A DNA stretch of 10,451 nt, taken from positions 1 to 10,451 of the forward strand of contig JAICKM010000185.1 of NCBI GenBank assembly GCA_025927935.1, read 5' to 3'. Below the pieces are notes generated by a model. The model was not told the DNA's origin. It searched no databases and worked only from the letters and a program-made list of their open reading frames with translations. Every line of letters begins with the position of its first letter. Position 1 is the stretch's first letter. Source of the DNA: Chloroflexia bacterium. GTDB taxonomy: Bacteria > Chloroflexota > Chloroflexia > QHBQ01 > JADMIH01. This document shows, one piece after another, positions 5,959-10,451 of this stretch. The position numbers were made by a program, and so were the translations under genes.

Positions 5959-5987
5959 TGCGCCGGGGCCACCCAGGCCCCGGCACA
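5959..5987 (+). other. Strong hairpin in the PepSY gene leader
   Basis: GCCGGGGCC (5962-5970) pairs perfectly with GGCCCCGGC (5976-5984) around the loop ACCCA, with outer pairs beyond one mismatch. It ends only about 6 nt before the AAGGAG at 5991-5996. There is no T-tract, so it is not a terminator. It may stabilise the mRNA 5' end or tune translation. Confidence 0.5.
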
Positions 5988-6002
5988 GTAAAGGAGTGAA
6001 AC

Positions 6003-6800
6003 ATGAATCGGAAGCAATTATTGGCGGGCGCCGGATTGTGCGTCGTCATCGTCTGGGCCTTGTTTGCCGCAGGCGGCGTGCGCCTGGGTAGCGGCGCGGC
6101 CCCCGCGCCCGGTACAACGCAGCAGACCGCGGGCAGTGCCCTGGCCGCCCAGCCTATCGCCGGCAGCCGGCTCGCCGCAGGCGCCGCCGCGCACCCAGCC
6201 GACACCGGCCGCGCTGAGCAGGCGCAACTGCAGCCCGGGGCGGCCCAGAACAACGTGGCTGCGCAACCCACAGCCGCCGCGCCGCCTACCGCGGGCGCCC
6301 CCATCGCCGCCCCCACACAGGTCGCCGCCACCCCCGAAGCGGACGACGCCGGCGAGGCCGCGGAAGCCGCCGAGACCCCCGAAGCGGACGAGGCCGCGGA
6401 AGCCGCCGAAACCCCCGAAGCCGCCGAAGCTGCCGAGACCCCCGAACCAACCGAGGTCGCGGGCACGCCTGAACCTGGCGAGGACGCCGATCACGATGGC
6501 GATAAGGTGGAGCAGGGCACCACAGATGCACCGGACACGGACAATGACACCGAGACAGCGGATGACCAGGCGGATGCGCAAGCCCTCGCCGCGCAGGCGC
6601 GCATCACGCAGCAGCAGGCCGAACAAACCGCCCTGACGGCCAATCGCGGTACCACGGTGGTTAAGACCGAGCTTGATGAGAAGGACGGAACCGTCATTTA
6701 TAAGATCAAGTTGAGCAACGGCACTAAGGTCAAGGTGAACGCCATTACCGGCGCCATCCTGAGCACCGATACGCCGGAGAGCGACGGATCGGGTGACTGA
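6003..6800 (+). CDS. Exported acidic repeat protein with C-terminal PepSY domain
   Basis: This 265-residue protein is exported or anchored by an N-terminal hydrophobic segment (residues 6-24, LLAGAGLCVVIVWALFAAG). Residues 28-110 are an Ala/Pro/Gly/Gln-rich linker. Residues 111-165 are an acidic low-complexity stretch built from AETPE/AAEAAE units, followed by an Asp/Thr-rich segment to about 190. The last ~65 residues form a PepSY-like domain: ARITQQQAEQTAL, then VVKTELDEKDGTVIYKIKL and VKVNAITGAILS. PepSY domains are extracytoplasmic and often accompany two-component systems or peptidases; no enzymatic role is known for this form. AAGGAG at 5991-5996 supports the ATG at 6003. Divergent from the response regulator and preceded by its probable operator, it is likely a target of that system. 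It might modulate the sensor or buffer cations with its acidic tail; both ideas are inference. Confidence 0.85.
   Translation: MNRKQLLAGAGLCVVIVWALFAAGGVRLGSGAAPAPGTTQQTAGSALAAQPIAGSRLAAGAAAHPADTGRAEQAQLQPGAAQNNVAAQPTAAAPPTAGAPIAAPTQVAATPEADDAGEAAEAAETPEADEAAEAAETPEAAEAAETPEPTEVAGTPEPGEDADHDGDKVEQGTTDAPDTDNDTETADDQADAQALAAQARITQQQAEQTALTANRGTTVVKTELDEKDGTVIYKIKLSNGTKVKVNAITGAILSTDTPESDGSGD
6334..6475 (+). repeat. In-gene degenerate repeats encoding AETPE/AAEAAE units
   Basis: Imperfect repeats of a unit like GCCGCGGAAGCCGCCGAG followed by ACCCCCGAAGC encode tandem Ala-Glu-Thr-Pro-Glu blocks inside the PepSY-domain gene. The near-identical copies are prone to slippage and length variation between strains. 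They also give long spurious open frames on both strands. Confidence 0.75.
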
Positions 6801-6811
6801 AATCCGGGGAC

Positions 6812-6844
6812 GAGTACGCCCCGCCGGTTTGGCGGGGCGTACTC
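6812..6844. terminator. Perfect 14-bp hairpin between convergent genes, terminator-like
   Basis: GAGTACGCCCCGCC (6812-6825) pairs perfectly with GGCGGGGCGTACTC (6831-6844) around GGTTT. It lies 11 bp after the PepSY stop codon. Neither strand has a real U-tract (only ATTT on the plus strand). It is a plausible bidirectional terminator or mRNA 3'-end stabiliser. Confidence 0.6.
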
Positions 6845-6855
6845 ATTTCCACACC

Positions 6856-6883
6856 GCCCCGTGCCCGAATCCGGGCGCGGGGC
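6856..6883. terminator. Second 12-bp hairpin between convergent genes
   Basis: GCCCCGTGCCCG (6856-6867) pairs with CGGGCGCGGGGC (6872-6883), with one G-T wobble and the loop AATC. It lies 5 bp beyond the stop codon of the minus-strand LysM/C39-like gene, so it probably ends that transcript. There is no T-tract on either strand. Confidence 0.5.
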
Positions 6884-6888
6884 CGCCC

Positions 6889-8094
6889 CTACGGCCCCGT
6901 CCCCTCCGAGGCCACGGCCAGGCCATCGTAACCTTGCGCGCCCCAGGCGGCCAGGAAGGTCGGCCACGCCACTTCGTATTCGGTGAGCCGGTTGGCGTTG
7001 GTCGAGGTGGGACCGAGCACGTCGCGAATCAGCACCGCGTCCGCGTTGTAGCCGGCGACGACCACCGCGTGATCGTTGCCCAGCACGGTCGGGTAGCGGT
7101 GGCCGTCGGGACCGATCCAGGTCGCCGGCACCCAGCGCTGGAAATCGACCGTCGTCTTGATCCAGATCAAGTCGCCCGCCCGCAGGGCCGCTTCCACGCC
7201 CGCCTGGTCATGGACCGGCGTCGTCGCGAAGCCGTAGTGCGCGAACACCTTGCTCATAGCCGCGCCTGTCGTGCGCGCCAGGAAATTCGTTTTATAATCG
7301 CCGGAGTAGTGGTTGGCGATGTCGCCGCCGTAGATCTCGACCCCTTGCGCCGTCTGCTTATAGGACGGCGTGACACTGGTATCCACGCCGATAATCTGTA
7401 ACTGCTCGTCCAGGGTCACATCCAGGCCATGCGTCTTGAAGATCGCCCAGGCCGCGTCGAATTCGCAGGTGAAATGGAACCACTGGCCCGTTTTGTTTGC
7501 GGTCGGAATATAGACGGTGTAGGCGGCGGGCGGCTGCGCCGGGCGCGTGGGCTGGAGCGCATCCATGGCCGCCGGGGCGACGGGTCCGGCCGGTGGGCCG
7601 GGCAGCGGCGCGGCGGTGGGTGGGGCCGGCCCAGTCTCGGGCCCCATTGTCGGCGCGATCGGCACCGCGGCGACCGTGGTCGCCGGCTGTTCCCCCACCA
7701 TGATTTGCAGCGGCGCCCCGATGAAGAGCAGATTCGGGTTGGCGATGCTGTTGCGCTCCTGGATCGCCTGGACGGTGGTGCCGTAGCGGGAGGCGATACC
7801 GCTCAACGTATCGCCGTTCTGGATGCGGTACTCAACGATAGTGCCCGGCGCCGCCGGCAGGGTGGGCGAGGGTGCACTAGCCACCATTGGCGTCGGACTG
7901 CCGGGTCCCGGCGTGGCAGGCAGCGCCGTCGGCACCGCGACCGCCACACTTGTTGGGGGCGCCCCCGTCCCCAGCCCCAGATCCACATAGACAGTCAGAG
8001 CGGGCGTCGTCTGTCCCACCCAGCGCACCAAAGCCAGGAGGCCGGCCAGCAACACAATCAGCGCCAACCACCACCACACCCGAGTTTGCATCAC
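6889..8094 (-). CDS. Membrane-anchored LysM and C39-like (papain-fold) protein
   Basis: This 401-residue cell-envelope protein is anchored by one N-terminal helix (residues 8-26). A Pro/Thr/Ala-rich linker (45-85) leads to a LysM peptidoglycan-binding domain (about 86-132: VEYRIQNGDTLSGIASRYG, then NPNLLFIGAPLQI). A second Pro-rich linker (135-190) precedes a C39-like papain-fold domain (about 195-395). Candidate catalytic residues are Cys210 in FTCEFDAAW, Gln204 six residues earlier as oxyanion hole, His342 in NDHAVVVAGYN and Asp358. All are placed as in Peptidase_C39_2 proteins, so it may be an active cysteine protease or amidase at the wall, but the substrate is unknown. It starts with GTG at 8094, or the ATG at 8091. 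The Shine-Dalgarno is poor (GGGGG), but a promoter lies at 8159-8188. The gene is a distant paralogue of the one at 8245-8922. Confidence 0.85.
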   Translation of the reverse strand: MMQTRVWWWLALIVLLAGLLALVRWVGQTTPALTVYVDLGLGTGAPPTSVAVAVPTALPATPGPGSPTPMVASAPSPTLPAAPGTIVEYRIQNGDTLSGIASRYGTTVQAIQERNSIANPNLLFIGAPLQIMVGEQPATTVAAVPIAPTMGPETGPAPPTAAPLPGPPAGPVAPAAMDALQPTRPAQPPAAYTVYIPTANKTGQWFHFTCEFDAAWAIFKTHGLDVTLDEQLQIIGVDTSVTPSYKQTAQGVEIYGGDIANHYSGDYKTNFLARTTGAAMSKVFAHYGFATTPVHDQAGVEAALRAGDLIWIKTTVDFQRWVPATWIGPDGHRYPTVLGNDHAVVVAGYNADAVLIRDVLGPTSTNANRLTEYEVAWPTFLAAWGAQGYDGLAVASEGTGP

Positions 8095-8158
8095 GATTCT
8101 TGCCCCCGCCGCACCGAGCCTGGCGGCGCCGCGCGGCTCAATACCTGATCAATACTAC

Positions 8159-8188
8159 AGTATACCATCCTGGGACGCCAGTTGGTAA
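8159..8188 (-). promoter_or_regulatory. Promoter of the LysM/C39-like gene
   Basis: On the minus strand, TTACCA (8183-8188) and TATACT (8159-8164) are separated by 18 bp, a good sigma-70-type match. The predicted start is about 60 bp upstream of the start codon, so this gene need not depend on the upstream C39-like gene. Confidence 0.6.
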
Positions 8189-8211
8189 GGTAGGCGCATC
8201 CAGCGGCCACC

Positions 8212-8244
8212 CGCGCCCGGTCCCTGCCGGAGCGCACGGGCGCG
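8212..8244 (-). terminator. Hairpin directly after the secreted C39-like gene
   Basis: CGCGCCC (8212-8218) pairs with GGGCGCG (8238-8244) immediately after the stop codon of the gene at 8245-8922. The loop is 19 nt and there is no U-tract. It is a weak terminator candidate or a 3'-end stem. Confidence 0.35.
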
Positions 8245-8922
8245 TCAGCCCCAGCCGGGCGTCATCACGAGCGCCATTTCGTCGAAGTAGTCCCACCGCG
8301 TGATGAAATTGCCCCACCCGTAATAGTACCGCCCGCCGTTGCCCACGTCCATAATCCAGATGCCTCCCGCGTCGTAGCCGTACGCCACGGTCGCATGCTC
8401 GTAAGGCACGAGCTTGAAGCGCTCGCCCTGGTATGTCGCGTAGGTGACGGATTGGTTACCGCGCTTGCCGGTCATCCAGACCACGACCGGGTGGCCCGCG
8501 GCCAGCTCTTGCTTCAGCCGGGTCACGCCGCCATAGAATACATCGACCCGGTAGCCGCGCTCCGCCAGCACCGGCACGAGCGGTTCGGCATAGATGCCGT
8601 AGTTTCGGATGCCGCCCCAGGCGCCATAGATATTGCCGCGGAAGCCCCAATGGGGATTCGGACTCTCGGGGATCGCGGCCAGAAAATCGCGCTGTGACAC
8701 CAGACGACCCCAGTAGAGGCTCACTGCCGCCGCCGCCGCGTACTCACAGGAGAGGCTATACCATTGCGCGACGGACGGAAAGCCCTCGATAATGGACTCC
8801 GGCGCAGCGGCCGCTGTCACACGCGTCCCGCTCACCATGAGGGGCAAAACCAGGATCAGCGCGACCAGGAGCCGCGCGCCGGGTAAGCGACCTTTAGCAT
8901 TGAATCTCGTACTGCGTACCAA
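8245..8922 (-). CDS. Secreted C39-like (papain-fold) cysteine peptidase family protein
   Basis: This 225-residue exported protein has a signal peptide (about residues 1-39: basic start, LLVALILVLPLMV core, TAAAA cleavage region). A single Peptidase_C39_2-like domain fills the rest. Cys59 in SLSCEYAAAA, Gln53 six residues before it, His176 in YEHATVAYGY and Asp192 in IWIMDVGNG form the expected catalytic set, so activity is possible. The ending RWDYFDEMALVM is typical of this group. The start is a TTG at 8922, chosen because AGGAGG at 8931-8936 lies 8 nt upstream and no ATG or GTG fits before the signal peptide core. The protein lacks the LysM and linkers of its neighbour. No clear promoter is seen directly upstream, so it may be co-transcribed with the genes to its right. 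The substrate is unknown; roles in wall remodelling or peptide processing are possible. Confidence 0.85.
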   Translation of the reverse strand: MVRSTRFNAKGRLPGARLLVALILVLPLMVSGTRVTAAAAPESIIEGFPSVAQWYSLSCEYAAAAAVSLYWGRLVSQRDFLAAIPESPNPHWGFRGNIYGAWGGIRNYGIYAEPLVPVLAERGYRVDVFYGGVTRLKQELAAGHPVVVWMTGKRGNQSVTYATYQGERFKLVPYEHATVAYGYDAGGIWIMDVGNGGRYYYGWGNFITRWDYFDEMALVMTPGWG

Positions 8923-8958
8923 AGCTCCTTCCTCCTACTACATGCCCGATGCAGATAG

Positions 8959-9001
8959 GCGCGGGCGGCACCCGCCCGCGGCGGGCTGCCCGCGCTTTTT
9001 T
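8959..9001 (+). terminator. Intrinsic terminator on the plus strand, with no plus-strand gene before it
   Basis: GCGCGGGC (8959-8966) pairs with GCCCGCGC (8988-8995), enclosing an inner stem CCCGCC (8971-8976) / GGCGGG (8980-8985), followed by TTTTTT (8996-9001). It is a textbook terminator for plus-strand transcription, yet all genes on both sides lie on the minus strand. It may block antisense transcription. On the minus strand it sits in the leader of the secreted C39-like gene. Confidence 0.65.
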
Positions 9002-9027
9002 CTGCCTTTAATGCCCATCCGGGGCAA

Positions 9028-9293
9028 CTAGCGTGCCATAGGTCCATCCTCCAGGACTGTGCGCTCCCCGGCCTGCGCTTGTGGACGCACCCGCCCGCTC
9101 CTGCTATCGGGAACCGATAAGGGGACGAACCGGCGCGTGACCTGTTGGTTCAGCAGCGTGAGCATCAGCAGCGCGAACGAGGAGGCCGCATAACTTGGCG
9201 CTGATCATCTGCACCCGGAGCGCCACCGGCGGCATGTCCGCCGAGATGAACCGGCCCACGTCGTAGGCGGCCGATTTGTATCGTCGTAATCAT
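9028..9293 (-). pseudogene. Small frameshifted gene (or sequencing error), unknown function
   Basis: A start is well marked: ATG at 9293 with GGAGG 8 nt upstream and an ATGA overlap with the end of the flippase-like gene. Yet this frame ends after 42 unlikely codons. Coding-like sequence with strong GC in third positions appears in the next frame from about 9280 to 9194 (YKSAAYDVGRFISADM, then MPPVALRVQMISAK). It moves to the third frame from 9192 to the TAG at 9028-9030 (YAASSFALLMLTLLNQQV, TRRFVPLS and a hydrophilic tail). One extra base near 9281 and one near 9193 would explain it, giving a protein of roughly 88 residues with one hydrophobic helix. I do not recognise the family. Alternatives are a decayed remnant or assembly indels. 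Confidence 0.4.
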
Positions 9294-10405
9294 GAGCGAA
9301 ACCTCCGCCGGTGGGCAAGATACAGCACGGCTCCTACCGGGATGTTGCTCCAATAGTTGATTACCCGGTCGACCACGGCCACCGCGCCGGCCAGGCTCGT
9401 GGCGACGCCAAAGGCGCCGAGGATGGCGACTGAAGCGCCCTCGACTGCGCCCAACCCGGCGGGCGTGAACGGGATCGTGCTGAGCAGCGAACCGGCCAGC
9501 GCGGTGAAGATAATCACGCCCGGCGCCAAGCCGGTAATGTGGAAGCTTTGCAGCACCAACCAGATGCGCACCACTTCGCCGGCCCAGATCAGCCCCGTCA
9601 AGCCGTAGAGCGGCACCTGGATATCCCGCTGGAACGTGCGTAGTAGAGCGGTGACGAAGCGCGCAAACACGACGCGCCGGCGCTCCGGCAGCCGGGCGGC
9701 CAGCGGCCCGGCTCCCAGGCGCAGCGCGACCACGCCGCCCCCGATAGCCCCCGCCAGCCCCGCGCCAAGCAGCAGAATCGGGGGCAGGTTGCCCCCGGCG
9801 CCGGTCAGGTCGCCCAGAATGAGCAGCCCGCTGCCCAGCAGCAGGACCACCAGGGCGAGCACGTCGGCCATGCGCTCGCCCACCACCGTGCCCAGTGTCA
9901 GGCCCATGTCGGCGCCGGTCTCCTGCTTGAGCAGGTAGGCGCGGTAGGCGTCGCCCAGTTTGGCGGGCACCAGGCAGTTGACGAACCAGGAGAGAAAGAT
10001 CATTTCCACCAGCCCGCGCAGGCCCGGCAGCCGGACGGCGGCGCCGAGATCTGCCCGGCGCAAGAGCAGCCGCCAGCGCAAACCGCGCAGCAGAAAGGCG
10101 CCGAAGTAGACGGCCTGGCCCAGCACCAGATAGCGCCCGTCGGCGGTGCGCACGGTGGCCCAGATCTGGCCGGGATTCAGGTGCGCCGTCAGCACAAAGA
10201 TCAGCATGATGGCCGCGCTGAGAGCGAAGCCCGCCAGCGTCTTCCAATCGCGCAGCCGGCGGCCCAGCGAGATGTCGCCCCCCTGGCGACCGGACTGGGC
10301 CGGCGCGGTCCGGGCGCGCGGGGCCCCGATCCCGGCTTCGGTTACCGGGCCGGGGTGCGGCGCCCGGCGCGCGCTTGTCGAAAATACACTCATTTGCAGA
10401 CTCAT
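9290..10405 (-). CDS. Flippase-like / lysylphosphatidylglycerol synthase transmembrane-domain protein (UPF0104 type)
   Basis: This 371-residue polytopic inner-membrane protein has a hydrophilic N-terminal stretch of about 50 residues and multiple helices from about 56 onward. Family signatures are clear: FVNCLVPAKLGDAYRAYLL (141-159), TVVGERMADVLAL (173-185), IPFTPAGLGAVEG, and RVINYW near the C-terminus. These match the TM domain shared by MprF-type LPG synthases and AglD-like proteins, but there is no C-terminal aminoacyl-transferase domain. It is therefore the stand-alone form, often thought to move or organise lipid-linked glycans or lipids; that role is inference. It starts with ATG at 10405 (alternatively 10393), overlapping the TGA of a preceding gene as ATGA. 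Its own stop overlaps the start of the next small gene the same way, so it lies inside an operon. Confidence 0.9.
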   Translation of the reverse strand: MSLQMSVFSTSARRAPHPGPVTEAGIGAPRARTAPAQSGRQGGDISLGRRLRDWKTLAGFALSAAIMLIFVLTAHLNPGQIWATVRTADGRYLVLGQAVYFGAFLLRGLRWRLLLRRADLGAAVRLPGLRGLVEMIFLSWFVNCLVPAKLGDAYRAYLLKQETGADMGLTLGTVVGERMADVLALVVLLLGSGLLILGDLTGAGGNLPPILLLGAGLAGAIGGGVVALRLGAGPLAARLPERRRVVFARFVTALLRTFQRDIQVPLYGLTGLIWAGEVVRIWLVLQSFHITGLAPGVIIFTALAGSLLSTIPFTPAGLGAVEGASVAILGAFGVATSLAGAVAVVDRVINYWSNIPVGAVLYLAHRRRFRS

Positions 10406-10451
10406 TTCGTACTCAATCGTCGATCATGGCCGCGGTAGAGATAACCGGCTA
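10402..10451 (-). CDS. C-terminal end of an upstream gene (partial)
   Basis: The frame from the window edge reads AGYLYRGHDRRLSTK then TGA (10402-10404). It overlaps the ATG of the flippase-like gene by 4 bp (ATGA). The overlap style matches that gene's own downstream junction, so it is probably the end of a real gene in the same operon. Fifteen residues are too few to name it; a glycosyltransferase would be a common neighbour, but nothing here shows that. Confidence 0.4.
   Translation of the reverse strand, partial: AGYLYRGHDRRLSTK

Noticed and set aside
5918..6636. Several Ala-, Gly- or Pro-rich frames on both strands over the PepSY gene
   Set aside because: They arise from the GC-rich repeats of the PepSY-domain gene. 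None has a domain or a plausible start signal.
9165..10247. Long 360-codon minus-strand open frame overlapping the flippase-like gene
   Set aside because: It lies almost entirely inside the flippase-like gene in another frame, is Arg/Gly/Ala-rich without domains, and is a high-GC shadow. Only its last codons coincide with the small start at 9293.
1..10451. CRISPR array, tRNA, rRNA, insertion sequence or prophage
   Set aside because: No regularly spaced repeats with unique spacers, no tRNA- or rRNA-like sequence, no transposase or integrase frames, and no terminal inverted repeats were seen by eye.

Overview
The window reads as high-GC bacterial chromosomal DNA, most likely from Chloroflexota. 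That is an inference from gene types and style (long Ala/Pro/Thr-rich linkers in secreted proteins, a LysM/C39-like surface protein, a secreted GH99/GH71-like protein, PhoP-type regulation); no rRNA or marker gene confirms it. It is not visibly mobile DNA: no transposase, integrase, tRNA, rRNA or CRISPR array was seen.

Layout, left to right. (1) Positions 1-1644, minus strand: a NitT/TauT-type ABC importer operon with the ATPase first and the permease overlapping it by 32 bp. The permease loses only its last residues at the window edge, and no solute-binding protein lies inside the window. Its promoter region (1681-1765) has OmpR-family-style 11-bp direct repeats and a perfect 14-bp palindrome. 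(2) Positions 1766-2361: a non-coding stretch that turns AT-rich and carries a near-consensus sigma-70 promoter, a leader hairpin, a class-I cyclic-di-GMP riboswitch (GEMM-I) and an intrinsic terminator. (3) Positions 2362-3486, plus strand: the gene under that riboswitch, a secreted glycoside hydrolase-like protein of the GH99/GH71 type. (4) Positions 3622-5747, minus strand: a sensor kinase and OmpR/PhoP-type response regulator pair with a 4-bp overlap. A shared 255-bp promoter region separates it from (5) positions 6003-6800, plus strand: an exported, acidic, repeat-rich PepSY-domain protein. Four 11-bp direct repeats resembling PHO boxes sit just upstream of the PepSY promoter. (6) Positions 6889-8922, minus strand: two C39-like papain-fold proteins, one membrane-anchored with a LysM domain and one secreted. 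(7) Positions 9028-10451, minus strand: a frameshifted small gene, a flippase-like/LPG-synthase-TM membrane protein, and the last 15 codons of an upstream gene, joined by ATGA overlaps.

How it may fit together: almost everything acts at the cell surface. The most notable unit is the c-di-GMP riboswitch in front of the secreted glycosidase. It suggests that surface polysaccharide processing is tied directly to the biofilm/motility second messenger. A second thread is the two-component system. Its probable operator upstream of the PepSY gene and the repeats upstream of the ABC operon share the half-site RTTYAY at 11-bp spacing and nearly the same distance to the -10 element. This raises the possibility that one regulator controls both.
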